DNA from: Prolixibacteraceae bacterium
GTDB lineage: Bacteria > Bacteroidota > Bacteroidia > Bacteroidales > Prolixibacteraceae
Assembly: GCA_003516705.1 (NCBI GenBank)
Contig: DPCJ01000139.1
Location: 1 to 9,616 of the forward strand
Direction of reading: 5' to 3'
Length of the DNA stretch: 9,616 nucleotides
Below, piece by piece: positions 1 through 6,998 of this stretch (position 1 is its first letter; each line of letters opens with the position of its first letter). The translations under genes and the position numbers were made by a program. Below the pieces are notes generated by a model. It had not been told where the DNA came from, did not search any database, and was given only the letters and a program-made list of their open reading frames with translations.

Positions 1-1915
1 TTGTGTTATTGTTGTTTATTTCAAATTTTGCCACTGGCTCGGCAACGGGTTCGGTAATATTTACAAAATCGGAATAAGTATTCGTGAGCCCTGATTTCTT
101 ATTGGTAACTTTTAATTCAACTTTAAACCTGCCTGGTTTTGTGAATTTATGAGTGGGATTTGGTTCGGTGGAAAAATTGGCTGTTCCTGATTCTGGATCA
201 TTAAAATTCCATTCATACAAATCCACATCAGTTGAAGTTGTTTTAAAAGTTATTTGCCTCGTGGCTTTCTGGCCCTGTTCTGCAACAACACTGAATTTTG
301 TAACCGGCCTGATTTCGGGTTTAGGAGCCTGGCTAATAATTACGTAACTGGTAAATTTACTGGGTTCATCTGTTGATTTGTTTTTGGCTGATAAAACCAC
401 CTGGTACCTGCCGGCAGATGTATATGTATGTACCGGGTCTTTTTCTGTTGAAGTATTACTCGCCGATTTTGGATCGCCAAAATCCCAAAAATAACTTCCG
501 GCGTTTACCGACAGATTTTTAAATGTAATGGTGGCAGGTGCTGGAAGATTATTGTTCCCCGCTTCAAATTTTGCTTCTGCTTTTACGTGAACAACAGGTT
601 CATTTACAATCACAAAATCTGAAAAGGTCGATTTTTCGCCGGTGGTTTTGTTTATCGCCGTGAAAACAACTTTGAATCTTCCTGCTTTAGTATAAATATG
701 TTTCGGCATTGCATCAGCAGAAGAATTATTAGCACTTTCAGTATCGCCAAAATCCCAAATAAAACTGTCCGCATTTTCTGCTTTGTTGATAAAATTAACT
801 TCGGCAGGGGCAACGCCATTGTTGTTTGAAATGGTAAAGCCGGCAACCGGAGGTTTTGAAGCTTGTATAATTATTACGTTATCGGCAAACATGCTTTCAG
901 TATTAAAAACTCTGTTTGTGGTTTTTAACACTACCTTGTAAATACCTGGTTTCAAATACGTATGTGTTGGATTCACTGCATTTGAAGTGTTATTGGCTGC
1001 CGATTCCGGATCGCCAAAATCCCATGAATAAGAAGTGGAGTTTTTTGATTTGTTTTTGAAAATCACAGTAGCCGGCCCTAAAATATTATTGTTTTCGATT
1101 GTAAAAAGTGCTTCGGGTGGTTTGGGTACATCTTTAATTTTTACAGTGTCGATATATTTCACCGGCTTTTTATCGTTTGATGAAAATGCCTGTAATTCAA
1201 CTAAATAATTCCCCGGTTTTTCAAAAGTGTGAGCCGGATTAACTTCGGTTGAAGCATTTTTTTCACCGGAAGCCGGGTCACCAAAATTCCACTTGTATGT
1301 TGTACTGAATTCTGACATATTTTTAAAAGCCACCAGCGACGGGGCAATGTCGCTTGCAGTGCTGAAAACAAATTTTGCAACAGGCAATTGTTGTTGCGCA
1401 ATTACAACATCCTTGGTAATGGTGTCGGTAATTTTACTGAAATTGTTTTTTACAATTAAACTTACTTTGAAAGTGCCTGCTTTCTCAAATTTGTGCTCCT
1501 CATCCTTTTTATCCGATTCATTCTTCTTTTTCGATGTTGGATCGCCAAAGTTCCACAAAAAAACATCGGCATTTACCGATTTATTGACAAACTTAAACTT
1601 TGCACCCGGAGAATAATCATTGCCCACAATCTGAAAATCGGCAATTGTGGCATCATGTGTTTTTATTTCAATACTCTGATAATAAGTATTTTCAAGTTGC
1701 AATTGTGTGCTTCGGGCAATCAGCGCAATTGAGTAAATTCCACCTTTCTGAAAAACATGAACCGGGTCCTTCTGAAACGAAAAATTGGCTGCTCCCGAGG
1801 CCGGATCACCAAAATCCCACTGGTACTCGTTGGCATACGTTGATGTATTTAAAAACTTTAGTTCACAAGGGGCATAACCATTATTGCTAATGGATTGAAT
1901 CTTGAAAATTGCCTG
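1..1915 (-). repeat. Tandem PKD-domain repeats inside the secreted protein (7 complete plus start of an eighth)
   Basis: The codons for the W(D/N)FGDP motif recur on the minus strand at 1802-1819, 1538-1555, 1274-1291, 1007-1024, 740-757, 470-487 and 194-211. This is a period of 264 to 276 bases, always a multiple of three. Each motif is followed about 15-20 residues later by a P.H.(F/Y).K.G.(Y/F).V.(L/F) signature, the rest of the PKD core. Most of the sequence between motifs is diverged, so these are old protein repeats rather than a recent DNA tandem array. Departures from the consensus are FGDT in repeat 5, FNDP in repeat 7 and a lysine/glutamate-rich loop after the motif in repeat 2. Confidence 0.9.
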
Positions 1916-2254
1916 TGGTTCGTTTTCCTTGTATGCAAAAACATCAACATTCACTTTTGCTATCTCACCCTTAAAATCGTTTTTAAAATACCAAACAATT
2001 GCCTTTTCCGTACCTGGCTTTATGTTCGAGCCCACATCGCCAATTACCGAACTGGTTTTTACAGCACTTCCCTGGTAGGTAATCATTAAAATCACATTAA
2101 ACGATTTTGCCACATTATCATCTATATCGAAGGTAATCAACAATTTATCGTCGTCTGAAACACTTGTGGAAATGTTAGAGGCAAAATTTTCCTGCCCTGA
2201 TAAATTTGTGGCTAAAAACAGTAATCCTGATATGAGAATAACAAATTTGAACAT
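1..2254 (-). CDS. Secreted multi-PKD-repeat protein, C-terminus beyond the window (partial)
   Basis: The reading frame is open from ATG at 2254 to the window edge, giving 751 codons without a stop. The true protein is longer. Residues 1-20 form a Sec signal peptide (MFKFVILISGLLFLATNLSG) with likely cleavage near Gly20/Gln21. No lipobox cysteine is visible, so the product is probably periplasmic or exported rather than a lipoprotein. Residues about 25-112 form a beta-rich domain with a GDVG..I.PG..K.I.W pattern (residues 72-88). I know this pattern from Bacteroidota exported proteins, where it precedes other modules. PKD repeats then begin, with W(D/N)FGDP-type motifs at residues 146, 234, 322, 411, 500, 590 and 682 and an eighth repeat starting near 740. 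PKD domains are Ig-like folds used as spacers or for protein or glycan contact. The gene lies 68 bases after tssF on the same strand, which suggests a T6SS-associated envelope or surface role. That role is inferred. It could also be an unrelated adhesin. No sorting signal can be judged because the C-terminus is missing. Confidence 0.9.
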   Translation of the reverse strand, partial: MFKFVILISGLLFLATNLSGQENFASNISTSVSDDDKLLITFDIDDNVAKSFNVILMITYQGSAVKTSSVIGDVGSNIKPGTEKAIVWYFKNDFKGEIAKVNVDVFAYKENEPQAIFKIQSISNNGYAPCELKFLNTSTYANEYQWDFGDPASGAANFSFQKDPVHVFQKGGIYSIALIARSTQLQLENTYYQSIEIKTHDATIADFQIVGNDYSPGAKFKFVNKSVNADVFLWNFGDPTSKKKNESDKKDEEHKFEKAGTFKVSLIVKNNFSKITDTITKDVVIAQQQLPVAKFVFSTASDIAPSLVAFKNMSEFSTTYKWNFGDPASGEKNASTEVNPAHTFEKPGNYLVELQAFSSNDKKPVKYIDTVKIKDVPKPPEALFTIENNNILGPATVIFKNKSKNSTSYSWDFGDPESAANNTSNAVNPTHTYLKPGIYKVVLKTTNRVFNTESMFADNVIIIQASKPPVAGFTISNNNGVAPAEVNFINKAENADSFIWDFGDTESANNSSADAMPKHIYTKAGRFKVVFTAINKTTGEKSTFSDFVIVNEPVVHVKAEAKFEAGNNNLPAPATITFKNLSVNAGSYFWDFGDPKSASNTSTEKDPVHTYTSAGRYQVVLSAKNKSTDEPSKFTSYVIISQAPKPEIRPVTKFSVVAEQGQKATRQITFKTTSTDVDLYEWNFNDPESGTANFSTEPNPTHKFTKPGRFKVELKVTNKKSGLTNTYSDFVNITEPVAEPVAKFEINNNNT

Positions 2255-2264
2255 GGCGTAATTT

Positions 2265-2300
2265 CAAAAAGTTAATATTTCAATCTTATTTCACTCCCAA
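2265..2300 (-). promoter_or_regulatory. Possible Bacteroidota-type promoter for the PKD-repeat gene
   Basis: In the 68-base gap between tssF and the PKD gene, the minus strand reads TTG (2300-2298) and, 23 bases later, TAACTTTTTG (2274-2265). This resembles the TTTG / TAnnTTTG pair of Bacteroidota housekeeping promoters, but the -7 element has one or two extra T residues. This gap is the longest in the block, which leaves room for a separate promoter. The match is imperfect and the region is AT-rich, so chance is a real alternative. Confidence 0.25.
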
Positions 2301-2322
2301 GTTATCAACTTTCCTTCAGAAT

Positions 2323-4182
2323 TCAATCTATTATTTTTACAAACACCCTGTACGGAAGTATGTTTGTCGATTTTTGGATGAGTTGCCTCTTTAAATCCTC
2401 GGTCCGGTGTTTTAATTCGGGTTCCGATAATTCGATTTTCCCGTTCAGGGTTATAAAAACATCGAGGCAGCGACTCATTCCTTTCCCAACGGATGGGTCA
2501 AGAAAAACTCCTTTTTCAACTTCCACATTTTTTACAAAACTTCCAAAAATCACAATACTTAATGCTTTCACATCTTCAACTGTAACAACACGCCCTTGTG
2601 ATAATAATGAACTTCTGAGTGTATTAATTTTTTCTTCTTTCAACATGATGTGCTTCCCGCCAACGGTTTGGGTAATAAAAACAACATTTTTATCGTTAAA
2701 ATCGGCACCTCTGCGAACATTTAATTTTGAACCGGGCCTGATATTATTTGCCAGCTCCCCCGACATGGTCCAATATTCAACAAATATTTTATCGTAACTG
2801 GCTTCCGATTCCAATACCAGGTAAGCATCGAGATTGCTGGCAACATTTGAAATATCAATTCGCTGTTTCAGTCGCGAAATAATCTGGTCGAGCTGTTTTA
2901 GTTCTGACGAAAGCAGATCGGTACCGTTAATTTGAAAAGCGGCTGCTTCGTCGCGTATCAGGCTAATAAGATTTTGAATTGTTTCCTTTGCATCTCTTTT
3001 GTTAAACCGGGCAGTGCCACCTTGCCTGAGTACATAAGTATATTTTTCATTGTCTGAGCCAGGTGTTCCTTTATGCAAGAAAATATGATTGTTACTGTCG
3101 GTTACACTTTTTACATCAAGAAATAATTCATCAGTACTTAAAGGGATAATATTTGTTCCTTTCACCACCGGATAAGTGTATTCAACCAGTTGACGGTTCA
3201 CCACCGGAAAACAGTTGGTATAAATTACCATTTCGTTAATTTCTTCAGGAGTAAGGGGTTGAGAAAGCTCCATTTCAATCCACAAGGTTTCGGGGTCGGT
3301 TTTTACAGGTTTGCCTGCCACAGTAAAACTACTGAGAAAACCAGGAACCGCATTTTCCGGTTTCAGCTGGCTTAACAGATAACTACCGTGTTTGAGTGTC
3401 ATAAATTTAGCCGAGTAATAATTATTGATATAATTACAGGTTTTTGATGAAATGTTGTTTTCATTTCTGATTTGTTCGAAAAGCGTAAGCTGTGAATTAT
3501 TACCACTGCCAAACCCGTTATTAAATACCACTTCAACCCCGTTTATTTTCCATTTGGCCGAATGAATTAACTGATAATACCGCTCCTCGTCTGTTGTGTT
3601 TTTAAACTGTAGGAATAGTGAAAAACCGTCGATATTGTCGGTAAGTGAATCGAACTTAACCCCGATATGTATTTTGGTGTAATCGGGCATCGAACTTCTG
3701 TCGGTTTCGGCAGTCAGTTCTTTAAACGAGCCGTCGATTTCGAAAAAACTTCGACCGGCAACCATGTATTTTATTTCGCTGTTGTAGAGTGTGCAGTTTG
3801 CTGATGGCGTAAAATAAATCTCCTTTTTACCGTTATCGTCTTTTTTGGGTTCGGACAAAGCAGTTTGTTTTGTGTAATAAAGCTGAAAATCATCGGCTAA
3901 ATTCAGTTTGGGCTGAAGTGGTTTTGCATAAACTATGGCATGTGCCGGAAAATGAATTAAAGAAGAGCCGGAGAATAATATTTCGAGTAATTTTTCAACA
4001 ATCCGCCCTTCGGTATTTTCAATTTTATTTGAAATGGCATAAAGTTCTTCGGCCAAAGCACCCATAAGCAACCCCAGTACGGGGTCGAAAGAATTTAAGT
4101 CCTGTATATCATGATAACCCCAGATTTTACTGGCGTTTCTTATCATTCGTCTTTTTATGGTGTCAACAGATTCTATCGACAT
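2323..4182 (-). CDS. tssF: TssF, T6SS baseplate wedge protein
   Basis: This 619-residue protein fits TssF (VasA/ImpG family), the larger wedge subunit of the T6SS baseplate, related to phage T4 gp6. In other systems it assembles with TssG as a TssF2-TssG wedge around the VgrG/spike hub in the cytoplasm. The N-terminus is characteristic: a helical stretch with RRMIRNASKIWG (residues 11-22), then DPV..LLMGALAEELY (33-48) and an amphipathic helix with KLLEILF (64-70). The C-terminus has GRVVTVEDVKAL (530-541), the baseplate-J/gp6-like element, and ends with a conserved-looking LPYRVFVKI strand. The middle is poorly conserved, with a charged loop KKDDNGKKE. It begins 34 bases after tssE and is followed by the PKD-repeat gene. 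No signal peptide or membrane segment is visible. ATG 4182 is well placed because the family motifs begin within 20 residues. Confidence 0.9.
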   Translation of the reverse strand: MSIESVDTIKRRMIRNASKIWGYHDIQDLNSFDPVLGLLMGALAEELYAISNKIENTEGRIVEKLLEILFSGSSLIHFPAHAIVYAKPLQPKLNLADDFQLYYTKQTALSEPKKDDNGKKEIYFTPSANCTLYNSEIKYMVAGRSFFEIDGSFKELTAETDRSSMPDYTKIHIGVKFDSLTDNIDGFSLFLQFKNTTDEERYYQLIHSAKWKINGVEVVFNNGFGSGNNSQLTLFEQIRNENNISSKTCNYINNYYSAKFMTLKHGSYLLSQLKPENAVPGFLSSFTVAGKPVKTDPETLWIEMELSQPLTPEEINEMVIYTNCFPVVNRQLVEYTYPVVKGTNIIPLSTDELFLDVKSVTDSNNHIFLHKGTPGSDNEKYTYVLRQGGTARFNKRDAKETIQNLISLIRDEAAAFQINGTDLLSSELKQLDQIISRLKQRIDISNVASNLDAYLVLESEASYDKIFVEYWTMSGELANNIRPGSKLNVRRGADFNDKNVVFITQTVGGKHIMLKEEKINTLRSSLLSQGRVVTVEDVKALSIVIFGSFVKNVEVEKGVFLDPSVGKGMSRCLDVFITLNGKIELSEPELKHRTEDLKRQLIQKSTNILPYRVFVKIID

Positions 4183-4216
4183 AATACAAATTTTAACCTG
4201 GTTTTATTTTTTCAGT

Positions 4217-4645
4217 TCAATATGAAAGCGGACCTATAAAAAATGTTTCCTTGTGCTCAAAACGTTCATTGGTTTTTTCAATCACCCCCGAAACAAGCAG
4301 TCGTATCTGCGTTTTTATTCGTTTATTATATATGCGCGAGCTTACTTCAACCTGCTCAATTTGAAGATCAATCTGGATATTGATCAACCTCTTTTCATTG
4401 TTCTGAATAGAAACTGAAATTGATTTTTTAAGCTCGTCTTTCAAAAAATGGGTGTTGTAAATATTCTCAAAATCGTATTTCCAGATTTCGGTACCAAAAA
4501 ACGGGTCATGTCTCACTTCGTTGTACGAGGTAACCGTTATCAGGTGAATCATGTTATGAATTGAGGTTTTTATATCAACCCTCGCTGCATCTTTTTTGGC
4601 GATGATATCCGCACATCTAAATGGTATATCAAGGTACGTTTCCAT
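4217..4645 (-). CDS. tssE: TssE, gp25-like sheath initiator of the T6SS baseplate
   Basis: This 142-residue protein belongs to the gp25/TssE (lysozyme-like by old naming, not enzymatic) family. TssE sits in the baseplate and starts polymerisation of the contractile TssBC sheath by handshake with the first sheath ring. Visible family features are SIHNMIHLI (residues 28-36), a helix that leads into the E..HDPFFGTEI segment (43-54), where the glutamate and D/G pair are typical, and NNEKRL (82-87), which corresponds to the EPRL motif of the family. Here the proline is replaced by lysine, so the motif is relaxed. Its length is ordinary for the family. It starts 24 bases after tssK and ends 34 bases before tssF, consistent with one transcript. 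Confidence 0.9.
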   Translation of the reverse strand: METYLDIPFRCADIIAKKDAARVDIKTSIHNMIHLITVTSYNEVRHDPFFGTEIWKYDFENIYNTHFLKDELKKSISVSIQNNEKRLINIQIDLQIEQVEVSSRIYNKRIKTQIRLLVSGVIEKTNERFEHKETFFIGPLSY

Positions 4646-4669
4646 TCTACCGGTCTGTTAATAAATCAG

Positions 4670-5806
4670 TTAATCGGCTAAAAAGCTTCGTTTTGTCTTC
4701 TGTTCTTTCACAAAAATGTTGGTTTCCTTCTTTTTGCCAATGTATGCCAGCGACTCCAGCTTTTCGAATAATAACCCGATAATCTGCACAAACTCGCCAA
4801 ATTGCTCAACACTGATAAGAATATCATAATGATGATAATCGAAATTAATACAATACAAAAGCAGTTTTTCGAAATCACCTTGTTTCAGTTCACTCCAGTT
4901 GGTAAAATAATTCAGCAGTTCTTCTTTGGCGGCTGAAGTATTCGAATCAATCGTGTTTCTGATTATTCTTGCTGTTGTAGCAATGTGTTCAAACAGAAAA
5001 ACAGGTGGCATATTTGGCAGTTCCCATCTAAGCCACAAATGATTATCCGAAATATTATTCAACAAATTTTCAGCAAGTTTTAATACAGTTTGTGCCAGAC
5101 TTGTATCCTGTTCCTTTTCCTTTATTTTACAAATAATGCTTAACACATTGATTTCGAGTTCGCCATAAAATTTTTCGACTAAAGCGTGAAAAGCAAAAAG
5201 ACTGACGTGGCTCTTCAAAGTCATGCAGGGTGGTATGTAGTCTTCAAAAATTTCGGGTTTATTCTGAGTAAGTTCGAGTTTGCCAATAAAAAACGAATAC
5301 GGGTGTATGCCTTCTTTTGCAAGTTGCTTTTCAGAAATAACATTTACCTTATACATGGGTACCGCGTACGGATACCGGGGTGGTTCTTCGTTGGCATCAA
5401 GATTGCCAAAGGGCTGTCGGTTGAACACATCCACCGAAAGAATAACAAAATAAACACCGGTTTCACCCTTTTCGGCGGCTTCAAGTTCACGCGTCAGGTT
5501 TACTTTAAACTCAGGCACCAGATGTTCTTCAAATATTTCTATTCTGCCACCATCCTCGGTAACAGCCCTGCATTGAAATACTTTTACTTTCAAAAAGTTC
5601 TGATTATCAATACTGATTGTGATTTTTACTGACGCGGCAGTTTCCTGATTATATGGCAACAAACCGTAATTATGACCATTCAGAAAACTTGCAAAAACAT
5701 CCTGCACTCTCTCGTGGGTTACATTATCCTGTTGGATAAAATTATCACGGGTTATTTTCATCCCGTTTTCCCAGTTTATGTTGTGGTACTTTAATTTAGC
5801 TGACAT
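4670..5806 (-). CDS. tssK: TssK, T6SS baseplate connector (short Bacteroidota form)
   Basis: TssK trimers link the baseplate wedge to the envelope-spanning complex. This 378-residue protein carries the N-terminal family signature NWENGMKITRDNFIQQD (residues 11-27), corresponding to the W.eGm.l...hFqq.d pattern. A beta-rich shoulder domain runs to about 190 and ends in YIPPCM (190-195), the family's (Y/F)IPPC boundary motif. From about 200 to 355 it is helical, including PPVFLFEHIATTARII (267-282) and YHHYDILISVEQF (324-336), matching the neck region of TssK. It then stops after a short basic tail (357-373). Proteobacterial TssK is about 445 residues and has a further C-terminal head, which I cannot find here. 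It starts 33 bases after tssG and ends 24 before tssE. The assignment is firm; the domain limits are estimated by eye. Confidence 0.88.
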   Translation of the reverse strand: MSAKLKYHNINWENGMKITRDNFIQQDNVTHERVQDVFASFLNGHNYGLLPYNQETAASVKITISIDNQNFLKVKVFQCRAVTEDGGRIEIFEEHLVPEFKVNLTRELEAAEKGETGVYFVILSVDVFNRQPFGNLDANEEPPRYPYAVPMYKVNVISEKQLAKEGIHPYSFFIGKLELTQNKPEIFEDYIPPCMTLKSHVSLFAFHALVEKFYGELEINVLSIICKIKEKEQDTSLAQTVLKLAENLLNNISDNHLWLRWELPNMPPVFLFEHIATTARIIRNTIDSNTSAAKEELLNYFTNWSELKQGDFEKLLLYCINFDYHHYDILISVEQFGEFVQIIGLLFEKLESLAYIGKKKETNIFVKEQKTKRSFLAD

Positions 5807-5839
5807 ATTTTACTGAATATTATTGTTTTACAATTTATT

Positions 5840-6784
5840 TTACAAAATTGAATTGTACCCCAGAAACGATTTTTCCTGTGCTTCATCACTGCTCAATACC
5901 AAATGACTGAGGACTTCATTCATAACCAGTTCAATTTCTGTTTCTGTTTCAAACGGAGTAAAATAAGAACAGAAGCTTTTTAACAAACTGTCGGCCGGAC
6001 CATTCTTAAAAAAGTATTCAGGAGAATGATTTTCGAGCGGACCAATTCTGAAAATGTACCGTCCAACAAAACCATAGATTTTTGTACCTAAAACCATGTT
6101 TTTACCAAGCTGCCCCGCACCAAGCGAAAAACCTGATTTTTCAACTGTTTCTTCAATTCTTTGAGGTTCGGCAGTTGAGTATTGAATGACTACTTTTTCG
6201 TTTAAAATAAACTCAAGACATTGCGCCATTAGTTCGATATTGCCGGTAATTTTAGTTGCATGGGGTAAAAACATCTCTAATTTCGATGTTAAATCCTTCG
6301 GAATTTCAGGGTTGGTTTTCCATAATTCAGGAATAAGCCTGTTCAGAAAATTCAGATACACTGAATTGAGGGTTTGATTTTCCTGAGTTACCACTTGCGT
6401 TCCTTTCAGAAAAATTTCATTTTCAAATGGCTTAAAAAGAAGCCGGGCCTGCTTTTCTTCCGATTTCAAACGAACCGAATCTCTGGCCATTTCTTCACCC
6501 GACGAATTGTTATCAGCTCCAAATGCATGAAAAACTGCCTCGGGCAAACCGTCGTATAATCCTGTCCGATTCAGATGGATTTCCAAAGTTTCTCTGCCTA
6601 TTTCATATTTTCCTGTTTCAGAAAAAGCAACATCTTTCGACCAGTTTCTTTTCAGGTGTCCATCAAAAAAAACAAGTAAATCATTCATATCCAACCCCTC
6701 ATCAATGAGAGTTGAGATAAGATATTCAGCCAGAATATCGTTATTTAACCCATTAATTTGCTCCGATTTTTCCTGAAAATTCAT
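5840..6784 (-). CDS. tssG: TssG, T6SS baseplate wedge protein (start set at 6784)
   Basis: TssG (VasB/ImpH family) is the smaller wedge subunit and bridges two TssF copies and TssK in the cytoplasm. From ATG 6784 the protein has 314 residues. TGLYDGLPEAVFH (residues 74-86) is the N-terminal family signature, and LG.....LGTKIYG..GRY.FRIGPL (about 226-250) is the typical C-terminal core with its GPL turn, followed by FTPFETETEIEL (275-286). An in-frame ATG at 6844 would add 20 residues (MHRGLISLFLFSNFLYKLNS). I prefer 6784 because that extension is hydrophobic and does not suit a cytoplasmic protein, the DNA behind it is AT-rich and promoter-like, and the sequence just after 6784 reads as an ordinary helical N-terminus. 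It is the first gene of the minus-strand block seen here, 33 bases before tssK. Confidence 0.88.
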   Translation of the reverse strand: MNFQEKSEQINGLNNDILAEYLISTLIDEGLDMNDLLVFFDGHLKRNWSKDVAFSETGKYEIGRETLEIHLNRTGLYDGLPEAVFHAFGADNNSSGEEMARDSVRLKSEEKQARLLFKPFENEIFLKGTQVVTQENQTLNSVYLNFLNRLIPELWKTNPEIPKDLTSKLEMFLPHATKITGNIELMAQCLEFILNEKVVIQYSTAEPQRIEETVEKSGFSLGAGQLGKNMVLGTKIYGFVGRYIFRIGPLENHSPEYFFKNGPADSLLKSFCSYFTPFETETEIELVMNEVLSHLVLSSDEAQEKSFLGYNSIL

Positions 6785-6998
6785 ACTGTTCAATTTATAT
6801 AAAAAATTTGAAAATAAAAACAATGAAATCAGGCCCCGATGCAACAGATAATAGTACTTTTTTTTCAGTCATCAAAAAAGATTGAATCGCACTATTTTTC
6901 TCAATATTGCTTAAAGAAATTCGTACCATATTTCTATTTTCCCGGATTAACTGCATATATTTCAACTCATTTTATATATATCTTAATCTGGCAAAAAT
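6785..6998. promoter_or_regulatory. Divergent intergenic region between tssG and the cupin gene
   Basis: This 214-base AT-rich stretch separates two divergently transcribed genes, so promoters for both the T6SS baseplate block and the cupin gene should lie here. It contains A/T runs (a T8 run near 6858-6865) and TATATATA-type sequence near 6972-6980. I find no clean TAnnTTTG element in either direction and no convincing inverted repeat, terminator or small gene. The assignment of promoter function rests on layout only. Confidence 0.4.

Noticed and set aside
194..1819. A short DNA motif close to GGATCGCCAAAATCCCA repeated seven times at about 270-base spacing, suggestive of a repeat array
   Set aside because: It is the antisense of codons for the PKD core W(D/N)FGDP, always in frame, with diverged spacers far too long for CRISPR. 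Selection acts on the protein.
153..2089. Several short plus-strand open frames (64-107 residues) in the first 2.1 kb
   Set aside because: They lie antisense to the PKD-repeat gene, have no recognisable motif and recur at the repeat period because the repeat codons create similar antisense frames. The minus-strand frame has a signal peptide and repeated protein motifs, so it is the real gene.
2360..2797. 145-residue plus-strand open frame
   Set aside because: It is antisense to the conserved C-terminus of TssF and is serine/phenylalanine-rich, as expected of a shadow frame.
5186..5632. 148-residue plus-strand open frame
   Set aside because: It is fully antisense to tssK, which has clear family motifs in this interval; the plus-strand translation has no recognisable domain.
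2323..6784. Reading the cluster as a phage tail or extracellular contractile injection system rather than a T6SS
   Set aside because: gp25-like and gp6-like proteins alone would allow this, but TssK and TssG with their own signatures are specific to T6SS baseplates.
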